64,000 bases of DNA from Oegoconia quadripuncta (GCA_949316235.1 OX438753.1:21074801-21138800); one strand, 5' to 3'; positions 42,751 to 54,174 are shown, counted from the stretch's first letter. Translations and numbers: made by a program. Notes: generated by a model from the letters alone, not told the origin.

Positions 42751-42781
<31 letters not shown>

Positions 42782-42792
42782 ATATATATATG
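42749..42792. repeat. (AT)n microsatellite
   Basis: About 44 bp of alternating A and T with one phase shift. Confidence 0.95.
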
Positions 42793-42867
42793 TGAATGAA
42801 ATATAAGGGTACTTAGCTACTCATTATTTGTGTGTGTCCCATGAGCGTCCGTGATCTCACCTTAGGC

Positions 42868-42958
42868 TCCACTGAAAACCAGCGTTGTAGTCGTTCTTCT
42901 CTCGACTACAACAAATGCTGAGTTGGGGACCTGATTTGATGCCACTTTGCGACACCGA
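42868..42958 (+). repeat. Family P2 repeat
   Basis: CCACTGAAAACCAGCGTTGT to GCCACTTTGCGACACCGA; second copy at 58236-58318. Class unknown. 42959-43581 is otherwise unassigned. Confidence 0.75.
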
Positions 42959-43581
42959 AAACTAGCCAATGCATACCTACTTATATTAAGTTCCACATTT
43001 CTATGTTGTGTTATATAGTACATAGGTAACAACTTAATATATTGTATAAATGTCGCTAAATGGATCAAATAAGGTTTCCTTATTCTTATTCTTAAATTAC
43101 GCCATTTATTTATGTCGATTTGTTTAAACAACAAAGCCAGAAAAACAGCAACACAAATGGGAAATACCAACCTCACAATACACAATTACTGTAAGTGCAC
43201 CTCTAAAGCGCTATTTCTATAGACATCTTCCCTCGAATTTCCTGTACTCCAGTCCAGCTATCAGATAAATGATATAACATTTTTCGATTGAAGCATGGCT
43301 GCGCCGTCTGAATTCTTTTCACTATCAAATGTAAAAGGAACCAGTTTCATTATTACTATACTCGCCTCTATTTACAGTGCCCTATTTATTTTCGAAGATG
43401 GACTGAACTGAAGACGCTTTATTAAAATATGAATCTTCTCAAATGTTTGCTAGTTGGAAATGAAACATTAAAAGTTTGGAATTTTTAGTGAATGGTGTTT
43501 CTTTTTAATCACCGGCATAAAACGACGGATGTATAATGTGTGTCCAATCCTTATCTGGACATATCTCACGACCTCTTTGGT

Positions 43582-43657
43582 GTCCCCCGCTGGGGATCGA
43601 ACCCGCGACCTCCGAATCGTCAACCCAATGTTGTTTACATTGAGCTACGAAAGCGGA
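43582..43657 (-). mobile_element. SINE-A head fragment
   Basis: CCGCTGGGGATCGAACCCGC to CATTGAGCTACGAAAGCGG. Only the tRNA-like head is present. Confidence 0.88.
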
Positions 43658-43779
43658 ATTATTAGCAAAAGGCTATTCTGAAATCACTGACTATGATGAA
43701 TGATAAGCAAGCATGGACATAGCCGTCTTATTATTCACATAATTATCAAATCACAAATTGTAACGCATAATCTGTTTAA

Positions 43780-43917
43780 AAGAGCAACCCTAGAGTTTCT
43801 TGATCGTTCTTCTCTGGGGTGTCAGCTTTGTGAATGAGCAGTAAATTTAAATGTAATATTAATAGTGACTTTTTCAAGTGATAATTTTATCCTAAGAAAT
43901 AAAATATTTTGATTTGA
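43780..43917 (+). mobile_element. LINE-F 3' end
   Basis: AAAGAGCAACCCTAGAGTTT to AAATATTTTGATTTGA. Confidence 0.82.
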
Positions 43918-44087
43918 AGACAAACTCAACTAAATTTTACATTTAATCTAAAATGAAACCTATTTCTGTAACGCTTGTGATAAAGCGTGAATGATATTGA
44001 GACAGACATATCACATCGTTACGATTGGTATGTGAACTGAACTGGTAACGGTTTGTGTACACTGTTGGATGATTTCTAACCCCCGAC

Positions 44088-44235
44088 AAGAAACGACGAG
44101 TGTTATGTCTTTGACGGCGTTGTGTGCGTGTCCGGATGTATCTAGTTAATGCGTGGTGCGGTTATTTATACTAAAGTCTTGTCGAAGATATAAATATCTA
44201 ACTAATATTAAGTACTAGCTTTCCGACCGTGGCTT
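44088..44235. repeat. K-related start and Helitron-end pieces
   Basis: ACCCCCGACAAGAAACGACG begins a K-related stretch. TCTAACTAATATTA (44203) is a Helitron 5' end, followed at once by CTAGCTTTCCGACC, a reversed Helitron 3' end. Confidence 0.5.
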
Positions 44236-44239
44236 CATT

Positions 44240-44625
44240 ATTATACACTTATTCACAAAGCTGACTCCTCAGAGATGAACGAGCAAGAAACTCAATCAAT
44301 TCAATTATTTATTTAAGGCAGAATTTAATGTACCTTATTTTTAATATTAAAACACCCTTGTGTACCTATATTCTGGCAAAATAAATAATTTGAATTTGAA
44401 TTTTGCATGAACTTCAAATCTTTTAAATAAGTATTTTTACAATTTATGATTCGACAAAGAGAATAACAGACTAGATGTCGCCGAGAGTTTCATGTCCACG
44501 CATTCTTTTCATCTAGATAGTTAGAAATTTTGAAAAAACCTTTGGCACATAATTTTCGTTTGATGGTGGTTTTAAAATTATATATTTTAAATTGATAATT
44601 TTGATAACACCTTTAAGTAAGCTTA
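44240..44625 (-). mobile_element. LINE-F remnants
   Basis: ATTCACAAAGCTGACTCCTC, AGATGAACGAGCAAGAAACT and, at 44480-44600, ATCTAGATAGTTAGAAATTT with TTTGATGGTGGTTTTAAAAT correspond to the reverse 3' UTR and C-terminus of LINE-F. Heavily degraded, with an unrelated stretch at 44300-44450. Confidence 0.6.
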
Positions 44626-44629
44626 ATTT

Positions 44630-44904
44630 GACGACCTGTTTGGTGTAGTGGTTAGAAACTCTGCTGCTTTACCAAAAGGTCGCGGGTTCGAATCCCGCTA
44701 GGGGCATTTGTTTGTATGATGAATACAGACATGTGTTCCCGTGTTATGGATGTTTTTCATTTATATAATATGTATTTATTTACAAAAAAAAATGTATTTG
44801 TGTAGTTTATCAACCATCTGGTATCTATAATACAAGCCTAGTTGCTTAGTGTGGAACTAGATGGCGCTGTGTGTATGTGCAAAGATATTTATTTATTTAT
44901 TTAA
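44630..44904 (+). mobile_element. SINE-C, full length
   Basis: GACGACCTGTTTGGTGTAGT, B box GGTTCGAATCCC, GGAACTAGATGGCGCTGTG, tail ATTTATTTATTTATTT. Confidence 0.95.
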
Positions 44905-44939
44905 TCTAACCAGTATCATTGGATAAATTAAGGTATCTT

Positions 44940-45122
44940 TTTAAATCTTACTAGTCTAATATTGGAAACGGATGGACGGATTTGGATGAAATTGAGATTA
45001 TGTATATATAGATTGAGACATAGGATATTTTTTGTCCCGATAAAATGAGTAGTTCCCGCGACATAAACAAATTTTCGCGATAAAGTTATTCTATGCACGC
45101 GAAGCCGCGGCCGGAAAGCTAG
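44940..45122 (+). mobile_element. Lep1-like Helitron, 5' deleted
   Basis: GGACGGATTTGGATGAAATT, CCCGATAAAATGAGTAGTTC, ending GGCCGGAAAGCTAG before T. It aligns with the 3' two thirds of 10638-10864. Confidence 0.8.
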
Positions 45123-45550
45123 TATAAAATAAAAAAAAAAAACGCTCTGACCGAGAAGCCTAAAAGCTAAATATAAATAAAACCTACATAGCTGTAACTA
45201 TGGTTATTTTCGCGATTTTCAAATGTTGATAAAGGTAGCCACTTTTTTATAATCGTGAATTCTGGAAAATTACCATTATCGGTTACTATTTTTTATTTTA
45301 TTTTAAGGTTTACCAACAATTGTTTACACCAAGCCATGTAAATGCACATTAACTAAACTGATACCGTTAAGTGTAACAATCACTTACAGGTAAACACCAC
45401 ATGCACTAATAATATATACTTATAATTAGCTTTTACGCTTCGTCAGAGCGATTATTTTATTCATTCTGTATTCAAAGAGAAACCTTAATTTATCCAATGA
45501 TAGAATAAACAGACAGGCGCCACTGAAGAGAATAAAGGAATCCTCTTAAG
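45123..45550. other. Unassigned AT-rich sequence
   Basis: No shared repeat or coding frame. Confidence 0.4.
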
Positions 45551-46022
45551 TTTTTTTTTATGCACAACCGGTTGGTACTTGACCTCAAGTGACTAAAGTA
45601 AGTAAGTGAGTGAAGAGCGTACTGACCCGGAAACCTCAACACATTTGGAGGACTGGTTGTCTTAGACAACCGGAACACAACAATGCTATTAACATTGCTG
45701 CTTGGCGGCAGATTTAGATAAGATGGTGGTAGCTAGTCAGGCGGACATTTAAAATGCCCCACCTCAATCACACCTGATGTTAAGTAAAGATGAGGCCGAA
45801 GGTGGAAGCGTACTGACCCGGAAACCCCAACTTATTTGGGGAACTGGCTATCTATCTCTGACAACTTAGATAAGATGGTGGTAGCTAGCCAGGTGGACAT
45901 TTAAAATTTCCTTCCACCAACCAAACCGAGTACTTAAACATGTACCCCGCTGGTGATCGCACCCGCGACCTCTGAATCGTAAACCCAATTGTTGTTTTCA
46001 TTGAGCCACGGAGGCGGTTAAA
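45551..46022 (-). mobile_element. SINE-A dimer
   Basis: 45551-45760 is the 3' and middle part of one copy. At ATGCCCC it passes directly into 45761-46022, the 3' part through head of a second copy in the same orientation, without its own A-run. The first copy has no head. Confidence 0.9.
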
Positions 46023-46149
46023 AGTAGAGTTAAAAAGATTTATAATGTAAAAACTCCACGATGTTTGCAACACCGGGCTAGTAAATCTGTAGTTGGATTA
46101 TAAAAAAAATGGCCACTCTATATTTCTGCTCTGTGACATTTTGACTTGC

Positions 46150-46215
46150 CTCGTACAAATCCAAATCAAATCAAAAAAATAGGATAAAAATTATCATAAC
46201 TTGAACACGTCAATT
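46150..46215 (-). mobile_element. LINE-F 3' tail
   Basis: AAATCCAAATCAAATCAAAA, ATAGGATAAAAATTATCAT and AACACGTCAATTTTC, reversed. Confidence 0.65.
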
Positions 46216-46654
46216 TTCTTGAAACTTGAAAAATCCAAATTAATTATTCATCGGGCTTAATTGTCTTAATATAGAACATACCAAAATGTCATAGTTTCTA
46301 GTAATCATAATTGTATACAATAACGTAAAGCACTTTATTGGTTGTAGTCAAAAAAGAATCCACCGTCTAAATTAAAAAGTCAAAATCAATTTTCAAAGAG
46401 TATTCGCTGCCAAAAACAAAAGCTTTACCAGACCCCAACCCATTATACCAAATGTAACATTTAATGCCCACGTTGTGGTTTGGTTTCGCTCGTAGTTAGA
46501 TTTGTAGCGTCATTTGCACTGCCTTTAGCACCTATATACCGATATTAAGCCCATGGCCATTTTGCCATTGCTTTTTGTATAGCGGTGTTTATACACACGC
46601 AAATACCTACTTACTATGAGCATTAGGATTTCTTCACAGTTTTGCCACTTATAC
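46216..46654. other. Unassigned sequence
   Basis: No feature recognised. Confidence 0.4.
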
Positions 46655-47115
46655 ACAAATGTATATGTAGTAAAACAACCATGTATGGCAAGTAACTAAC
46701 GTACAGGTAGCAAATTATGCATGTATCAATGGTTGCAGGTAGCAAAACGTACAAGTCACAAAATTTGCATATATCATAATTTGTAAGTAGCAACGATTGC
46801 CAGTATGATTTGTTTCTTACAAGTAGGATTTCTTCAAATGGAAAATAATGTTTCTGTCTTCCACAGCAAGTCGCTAAATAAGCTAAAATATGTAAGTAGC
46901 AAAACGTGCAAATATCACTTGTAACTAACTGCAATTAACAAAACAAGGTAACAGAATATGCATGTAACAAAGCTTGTAAGGAGCATAATTTGTAAGTAGC
47001 AACACTAGCAAGTATGACTTCTTAATTGCCTATTGCAAGTAAGAAAACGTATAAGCCGCAAAACTTGTAAGTAGCATTTGTAAGTAGCAACATTTGCAAA
47101 TAGCAAAATATGCAA
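46655..47115. repeat. Diverged 16-bp minisatellite
   Basis: Word after word follows a 16-nt rhythm with consensus near GTAGCAAAATTTGCAA: GTAGCAAATTATGCAT, GTATCAATGGTTGCAG, GTAGCAAAACGTACAA, GTCACAAAATTTGCAT, ATATCATAATTTGTAA, GTAGCAACGATTGCCA. About 25 units are readable with breaks at 46830-46880 and some indels. Reverse reading frames across it come from the periodicity and are not genes. Confidence 0.8.
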
Positions 47116-47990
47116 ACACCACCAAAAAATACACATTTATCTATAATTTTATCGAGGTGTTTTTGAAGTTTACGTTCGAATACTCAAAATACTTCATAAC
47201 TTCCAGAGCTCCTTAAACATCATTCCGTCAATTTGAAAGTCAACGAGATGAAAGTGACAGTAATATATATAAGGAACTCTTAAATTTCAGTAATCACTCG
47301 CTTATGGACTGTCCGTAAATGAATTTATTTATTTATTATTTTTATTTTTATATATTTGTAAGACCAACAGCATTTGCAATAACTTAAAAATATATGTAAC
47401 AGTAAGCCAATTACAGGTCCTCACTGATAACTACAAATTAGCATTAGTATCCAGTACAGAACTAGGGTGAGTTACGTGTAGGGTGTATACAAAGTTACTT
47501 TATCTAGTATTATGTACTTTGTGATTAAAAAAAAACAACAATATATTCATATTAAGCTGAAAAGAAGTTATGCAACAATTTGCGACTGGTGGTAGGGTTT
47601 CACCCTGGGATGACGACTGATGTAGTAGGAATGGAGTTGGGCGCCATGAAAGGTGAGACAGGGCCGTGAGATCCGCACCTATTGGTCCAGCAGACGTGTA
47701 CTGCACAGGTGATGACGGTGAATAAACGTTAATGAAAATAAGTAGCAAACGTTTTATTTTACACTCACACGTATAACAATTTATATAAATGAATTACTGA
47801 AATAGATACAATTTCAAAATCGGAAAAGAATAGAACAGATTGGGAACCAAGTCCCCGTTGTGGCAGTCCGAGAAAACGACTGCCAACTATTTTAGAAAAC
47901 AATTTAGAATTCGGAATTTTGAATCGAATTCGAAAAAAGTAAACAGCCAAAGAGTATCGAAAAGAAAGAGGTGGAGGTTGAACACCTCGT
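47116..47990. other. Unassigned sequence
   Basis: 47560-47730 is GC-moderate with an 82-codon reverse frame lacking a recognised domain. Confidence 0.4.
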
Positions 47991-48004
47991 CACAAATTGA
48001 CGCC

Positions 48005-48546
48005 TTTTTTTTTTTTGTTGACGGGGGGGAAATCTTTAAAAGATACCCAGACTTCTGAGGGAGAGCTTGGGATAACCCAAGCCCTCCTCGTCGGGCCGGC
48101 TAAATAGCCAAGCCGAAAACAAAACTCGCCGAAATCGGCCGCAGCGGGACGAGACCACGTCGTACCACCGCTGCCATCCATAGAGCCGCCACCACTGGTG
48201 AAAAAGGACGGCCAGAGCCCTCACTCTTACCGTCCCCCGACCCTGGGCACCCCTGCACAGGGGCGTTGTCGTGATGAATCGAGGTTTGTCCCCCCGGCGT
48301 CTCCGTCTTCAGGCGGGTTCGGACCACTCGTGGTCCCCGCCGAGCTGCTCCCCAACTTCGCCACTACTGGGACCGGTGGGGAGAAATCCACCCCGGTGTT
48401 CCCTTTTAGTCGCCTCCTACGAGAGGCAGGGAATACCGTACCCATATTCTATGCCTGGAGTTACAGGGCGATAAATGTTATGGGGCTGGGGCTGGCAACC
48501 CCCGACGGCCGTCGCCACCTCCCCTTTGCCGTCTTCTTCGGGCGGG
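48005..48546 (-). mobile_element. Short GC-rich R1-like retroelement with a perfect 14-bp duplication
   Basis: CACAAATTGACGCC flanks it exactly (47991-48004, 48547-48560). A 12-T run at 48005 is its poly-A tail, so it reads on the minus strand. The reverse 5' part holds GGGGTTGCCAGCCCC, ATATGGGTACGGTATTCC and GGAGGCGACTAAAAGGG, blocks known from lepidopteran R1-clade 5' regions. Only 542 bp long with no RT: an internally deleted LINE derivative. GC is far above the surroundings, which explains the many overlapping frames. Confidence 0.88.
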
Positions 48547-48560
48547 CACAAATTGACGCC

Positions 48561-48798
48561 TAGCTGACCCATGAACAGATCAAAAGCGAATTCTTTGACA
48601 AATAATTGAAACTATTGCTTGCACGCCTGAGAAACATGTTTTGAGCATAGTTGGTGCTCACCAATTTAGTAACTTATTAGTAATCTGTGCCAATGGTAAG
48701 TAAATTGGAGAATTATATCTAAGTGACACGGCAGGAATTCTAAAATAGAGTTTTGTTAAAAGTTCAGGACAATGAATGGAGTTAGATGTTATTTTTAA
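48561..48798. other. Unassigned sequence
   Basis: The sequence into which the R1-like element inserted; no coding frame. Confidence 0.4.
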
Positions 48799-49088
48799 CT
48801 AAACCACCTCCGTGGCTCAATGTAAACAACATTGGGTTTACGATTCGGAGGTTGCGGGTTCGATCCCCAGCGGGGTACATATTTAGTACTCGGTTTGGTT
48901 GGTGGTAGGGCATTTTAAATGTCCGCCTGGCTAGCTACCACCATCTTATCTAAGTTGTCCGAGATAGATTGCCAGTTCCCCAAATAAGATGGGGTTTCCG
49001 GGTCAGTACGCTTCCACCTTCGGCCTCATCTTCACTTAACATCAGGTGTCATTGAGGTCAAGTGCTAACCCGGAGTGCATAAAAAAAA
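48799..49088 (+). mobile_element. SINE-A with middle deletion
   Basis: AACCACCTCCGTGGCTCAAT to GGAGTGCATAAAAAAAA. The AAATCTGCCGCC...TTGTGTTCC part is missing (ATCTAAGTTGTCCGAGAT). Confidence 0.94.
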
Positions 49089-49540
49089 GCACTTATTTCA
49101 AGTATATTTTCAAGACGAAGGAATTCTTAAAAGATAACAACTCTACTTAATAATTTTATATATTTACTTTTTTTTTTATTATTGAAATTTGTACACCGAG
49201 GTGTAGGTCAATACGAGCCAAGTTTTAGTATGTCCGGATATATAAACTTGAGTACCCAAACACCTGAGAATTTAATAAAGTACTGAGGTATTTTGGACGA
49301 GAAGACTAATTACTATAGTGTGCAGTAAACACCAACCGTTGATACAGCCACATCATACAACTACGTGTGTATATCCCACCTAGCCGTACCCAGGAAATGG
49401 GTAGACTCCGACGAAATAGCCTCACGATCCATTTTGGTCGTGAATGCAAATTAATCTCTCTAGCCTCCCAGCAATCGCCTATACTGTCTGACTCCCTAGT
49501 CAAGTTGAATACTAAACATACAAGTGTTCTTAGTTAGCAT
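49089..49540. other. Unassigned sequence
   Basis: No feature recognised. Confidence 0.4.
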
Positions 49541-49745
49541 TCAAACTTCAAACTTCAAGCATTTATTTCAACGTAAGATACATGATATCATTTGTTGAAT
49601 GTCAATTTAAATCTATTAGAAATAAAAATAGGGCTTAAGCATTTTTCGGTCAGTCCGTATGTCCAAGCTACCACCGTTTCGGAAACGGAAATCATCTGTG
49701 GGAAAAGGAGCTGCGAAAGAAACCCACATGATCATTTTTTTTTTC
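49541..49745 (-). repeat. Family Q (LINE 3' end)
   Basis: AAACTTCAAGCATTTATTTC, CGTTTCGGAAACGGAAATCA then TCTGTGGGAAAAGG, the reverse of 38855-39045. Confidence 0.78.
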
Positions 49746-50310
49746 TTTTCATTTACAAATTGCTGACGCAATCTTACCTTACTCAGTGGCGGTAACTTGA
49801 TATAAGCCTAAAAGCTCGGCATGCCTTTGCTTTAATAAAATACTCAATCAAGGATATCAGCTTCAAACTTATTGATCTTGACACACATGTGATCCTCCAG
49901 GTTGAACTGAAAAGAGTAAACTGATATAGTTAACGTCATTGACTGCCTCAAACCAAAAATCGTTAATCCAACATGTCTCGGGCTTGCCCTACTCTGAAAC
50001 CCTAAGCACGCCACTGATCTTTCTACAAGCATATGGCTTAGTAGGTATCAATTCAAATTCAAAGTCAAATTATTTACTTTGTTAAAATAAATGTACACAA
50101 TATATTAATAATAGGGCCCATTACAGTCTGCTTATTGAGTATGCATTTGACAAATCTATATTTTATTTTATTTTTTATTTTATTACATAGTTTTACAAAT
50201 GGTTGTTACATCGCTTAGAAGTAATGAAACCGTATGTATATTAGTTATTAGCTAAAAGTACAAACAATTATATGTAAACACCGCATGCGTCAGATAGATT
50301 ATTATTATTA
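49746..50310. other. Unassigned; an AATTCAAA-rich LINE tail at about 50050
   Basis: CAATTCAAATTCAAAGTCAA at 50050 looks like a reversed LINE tail. Nothing else recognised. Confidence 0.4.
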
Positions 50311-50453
50311 TTAGGAGCCCATACTGTCCCACTGCTGGGCAAAGGCCTCCTTCCTCTCTCTCCACGGCTCTCTATCCCAGGCCTCCTCCGACTAGTTGGT
50401 TAGGAACTTATCCAACTCATCCCGCCATCTCCTTTTCAGACTGCCGCGACGCC
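50311..50453 (-). pseudogene. RTE-like LINE C-terminus
   Basis: The reverse strand reads RRGSLKRRWRDELDKFLTN, an in-frame TAG, then SEEAWDREPWRERKEAFAQQ and WDSMGS to the stop at 50311, followed by an (ATA)n tail. The pattern RW.D.L...W......W...EAFAQQW is the usual RTE-like C-terminus. One internal stop. 50454-50816 is unassigned. Confidence 0.82.
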
Positions 50454-50816
50454 TTCTTTAAAAAAAGATTACATAAAAATTATTAAATTCAAAAAGAAGA
50501 AAAGAAAATAACTTAGTGTGAAAAAGTGTACCCATTTGCCCTAAATAAAAATTGATCATTCAAATAGAAGAGAAGCCCAGCTTACATACAGAGTAGTATC
50601 ACGAAAACCATCCCAAATTGGAGGTTAGAAACATCCCAAACACAAGCGCTTAGGAGTCCGAATCTCGTGGGCCTTATTTATTTAATAATAATTATACATT
50701 ATACAAATTTAAATGAGCCATGAGCCACAGATATATTACTGCGTCCATGCCGGGTCTTTCAAACAATCAATATGCCACCACTTCATTGGTATTAAAACGG
50801 GAGTTTGGAACCAATG

Positions 50817-51074
50817 GACGACCTGTTTGGTGTTATGGTTAGCAACTCTGGCCACTATACCAAAAGGTTGCGGGTTCGAATCATATGTTTGTGTGATGAA
50901 TACGGGCATTTGTACCCGAGTTATGGATGTTTTCATTTATAATAAGTATTTATTTACAAAAAAAATGTATTTATGTAGTATATCAACCATCTGGTATCCA
51001 CAACACAAGCCTATAGTTGCTTAATGTGGAACTAGATGGCGCTGTTTGTATGTCTAAGGATATTTATTTATTGA
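50817..51074 (+). mobile_element. SINE-C
   Basis: GACGACCTGTTTGGTGTTAT to AAGGATATTTATTTATT. About 12 bp (CCCGCTAGGGGC) after the B box is deleted. Confidence 0.94.
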
Positions 51075-51208
51075 TTATTATTCTAATGGGAACTCAGTCA
51101 CATACCGACTTCGTTCACGAACTGTCATATAAAATGCTGATTTATATTGTAACAACTTCTTTCTTTCTAAATAATACAAAACAACAATAAATATAACAAA
51201 TTTATAAT

Positions 51209-51349
51209 CGACCGATTGGTGTAGTGGATAGTGGCCTTATCCCCCAAATGTGTTGAGGTTTCCGGGTCAGTACGCTTCCACCTCGACTCATCTTCATTTA
51301 ACATCAGGTGTGACTGAGGTCAAGTACCAACCCGTTGTGCATAAAAAAA
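51209..51349 (+). mobile_element. Chimeric SINE (SINE-D head, SINE-A tail)
   Basis: CGACCGATTGGTGTAGTGGA then TAGTGGCC is the SINE-D head. After CTTATC it passes straight to CCCCAAATGTGTTGAGGTTT, the SINE-A 3' part, ending GTTGTGCATAAAAAAAA. Confidence 0.85.
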
Positions 51350-51618
51350 AGAAAGACACGTAAGGATCGACTATTCATAGGGGTGTTCTAAGTTTGAAGT
51401 GGGCACCATAAAGACTAAACCAATTTAAAAAGTTTTTTTATCCTTTTTAGTAGTAAAGCTATCCAAGGAGAAGCAAAATTGCTTTGTTTCCAATGCATTT
51501 TTTTGTGATAAATATGCATTTACTGAAATCCCGTTTCAATTTATAAAACAAAATATTATGATAGCATCGAAATATGCTATACCTACCGGATACAAAATCC
51601 AATAAACTCGGAAATGAA

Positions 51619-51904
51619 ATAAATAAATAAATATCTTTGTACATACACACAGCGCCCTCTAGTTCCACATTAAGCAACTATAGGCTTGTGTTGTGGATAC
51701 CAGATGGTTGATAAACTACACAAATACATTTTTTTTGTAAGTAAATATATATATTTATATATATATATATATAAATGAAAAACATCCAGAACTCGGGAAT
51801 ACATGTCTGTATTCATCATACAAACATATGCCCTTAGCAGGATTCGAACCCGCGACCTTTTGGTATATTAGTCAGTTTCTAACCACTACACCAAACAAGT
51901 CGTC
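51619..51904 (-). mobile_element. SINE-C with AT expansion
   Basis: Reverse SINE-C, complete. Within it 51744-51774 is an (AT)n run in place of the usual ATAATAAGTA region. Confidence 0.93.
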
Positions 51905-52647
51905 AAATAGAAGGCAAATTTCGAAGTAATAAGTACCTATTTTCTAAATTACACAGCGAACGAGAGCAAATTCTAAACGTGAAAATGTATGACATTTTCA
52001 TAGTAATGTTTTCGAGTAACATATCAACTGGATCCCGCGGAATCTTCCCGAGATATGTCCGCCGTATCGCTGTCGGTAAATTCTTTCCAATCCCGCATAA
52101 CATTTTATTCGCAGATCATGGAAGTTTCAAAATCAAATGTGCATACATTTTCGCATAAAATGTAACATTAAATTTTCTTGTAATAAAATTCTTTGGGATC
52201 CATTTACGGGAATATATTCTTATGCGTAGTTAACCCGTAAGGCCCGTGTTTCAGAATGTTGCTGAAGCGTAGATCTTTTTTCCTTTGGGCACTATTTGGC
52301 ATTAACTCAGTACAGTTACTTGACATTGGTGTGACATTGTAAAAAATCAAAAATCAAAATGGCTCTAACTCAACACAGTTCCTTGATATTGTCAAAATGT
52401 GTGTGGATCCAGGTTTTTTCACTTTTATTTTTATAGTTTTCATTAGTTTTTTCGTTGTAATGTTTTCCTAACCTAATAACTAATTCAACCTAAGAGCCTT
52501 CGTGATATGATATGAGATCTCTCTCATGTGTGTGTGTGTGAAATGAGTGACGTAAGTCCTTTGCAAGTTTACTATATTCCATTGCTGAGTACCAGCAATA
52601 TACATTACTCTCCTTTTGGTTTCCCTGTAGTTAAGTAAAAACATGCT
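51905..52647. other. Unassigned sequence
   Basis: 52315-52420 has two similar stretches (CAGTACAGTTACTTGACATT and CAACACAGTTCCTTGATATT), a weak local duplication. No gene recognised. Confidence 0.4.
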
Positions 52648-52958
52648 TTGACCGCCTCCGTGGCTCAATGTAAACAACATTGGGTTTTCGATTCGGAGGT
52701 TGCGGGTTCGATCCCCAGCGGGGTACACGTTTAAGTACTCGGTTTGGTTGGTGGAAAGGCATTTTAAATGTCCGCCTGGCTAGCTACCAGCATCTTATCT
52801 AAATCTGCCGCCAAGCAGCAATATTAATAGCATTGTTTTGTCCCGGTTGTCAGAGATAAGATAGCCAGTCCCTCAAATGACTACCTCCTTCGACCTCATC
52901 TTCACTTAACATCAGGTTTGAATGAGGTCAAGTACCAACCCGTTATGCATAAAAAAAA
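52648..52958 (+). mobile_element. SINE-A, near full length
   Basis: TTGACCGCCTCCGTGGCTCA to GTTATGCATAAAAAAAA. It lacks about 25 bp around GGGTCAGTACGCTTCCACC. Confidence 0.94.
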
Positions 52959-53396
52959 TGCTCTCACAATTGTATAGAATAATAAGAACGACGGATAGAA
53001 AACTAACTTCAACTACAACAAATTTAATAAAGCGTTTCAAAAACTTGATTGTATTGTAAAATCGGTCCAAAGTCGAGGAAACAAAGTCAACGCATTATTT
53101 GAACAAAAGACAATCTGCAAACTACTTTGTAAGTCTTAGAAAGTTATAGTAGATTTATACAGAATTTGTGCTCAGTCTAATAGTTTTCTTTATACGGGTG
53201 AGGTGAAATAAGTAAACTAAACTTCATCTAGAGCTCATCTAAGAAAATTGCAGGTGCGGTGTGTTGTAGTAGGTACTTATGGGGAACACCGGAGCGCTAG
53301 GTGAAACAGTAGGTAACGTATTTTATTAGGCAGTAAGTCAACTAGCTTTCAAGGAGAGAACTACCTGTAGTTTTAATGCAATTGCAAGGTCACAAG
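52959..53396. other. Unassigned sequence
   Basis: No feature recognised. Confidence 0.4.
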
Positions 53397-53745
53397 GACA
53401 ACCTGTTTAGTATAGTGGTTAGCAACTCTGACCACTCCGTGACACATGTCCGTATTCATCTCACAAACATATGCCCCTAGCGGGATTCGAACCCGCAACC
53501 TTTTGGTATAGTGGTCAGAGTTGCTAACCACTACACCAAACAGGTCGTCAATTTATGGATGTTAAAATGAAAAAAGTTATGGATGTTTTCATTCATAATA
53601 AGTATTTATTTACAACAAACAAAAATGTATTTATGTAGTATATCAACCATCTGGTATCCATAACACAAGCCTATAGTTGCTTACTGTGGAACTAGATGGC
53701 CCTGTGTGTATGTCTAAGGATATTTATTTATTTATTATTATTATT
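53397..53745 (+). mobile_element. SINE-C with an internal inverted segment
   Basis: A forward head (53397-53440) is followed by a reversed head-to-body segment (53441-53549), then the forward body and tail from TTATGGATGTTTTCATTC. The two heads form a 40-bp inverted repeat with three mismatches (53397-53436 and 53510-53549). Confidence 0.9.
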
Positions 53746-53800
53746 TATTATTTATCATATCAGCTCGGACAACCACTGTTGAACATAGCTTTCCCTATTT

Positions 53801-53990
53801 TTTACCCGACTGCCCAAGAAAGGAGGGTAATGTGTTTCGAGTGTATGTACGTATGTATGTATCTCCGTTCCTGTTTTGTGTCGTTAGATTCGTATTGATA
53901 CCAAGAGTGACATAGGATACATTTTCTAGTAAGAAATCCAACATGACGTCCGCGAAATACGAAATGTGCTCTCTGGTTTTTGGTTTTTAA
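53801..53990 (+). repeat. Family K repeat
   Basis: TTTACCCGACTGCCCAAGAA, GTATGTACGTATGTATGTAT, AACATGACGTCCGCGAAATA. Same order as 8722-8975. 53991-54174 is unassigned. Confidence 0.78.
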
Positions 53991-54174
53991 ATAGTTATTT
54001 CCGAATTAAAGGTTTACGTAAGCCTCTGCTGAGTTACGGCTCCATCATCAGATCCTGGATACCATTTATGATCAGACTACTTGTCAGGACAGTACAGGTA
54101 GCATTGTTTTATTATAGAGTTCCTTATGACCAACTTCCGGCTCCCTCATCAAACCAGCTCAATGACTCCATTAT

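Noticed and set aside
46623..46934. Cys/Tyr-rich repeat protein on the reverse strand
   Set aside because: The regular pattern is the translation of the 16-bp minisatellite.
46655..47115. CRISPR-like repeat array
   Set aside because: The units are directly adjacent, 16 bp, diverged, without unique spacers, and the DNA is eukaryotic.
48198..48563. 121-codon gene and several overlapping frames
   Set aside because: They lie inside a GC-rich retroelement flanked by a perfect duplication; open frames on both strands follow from composition.
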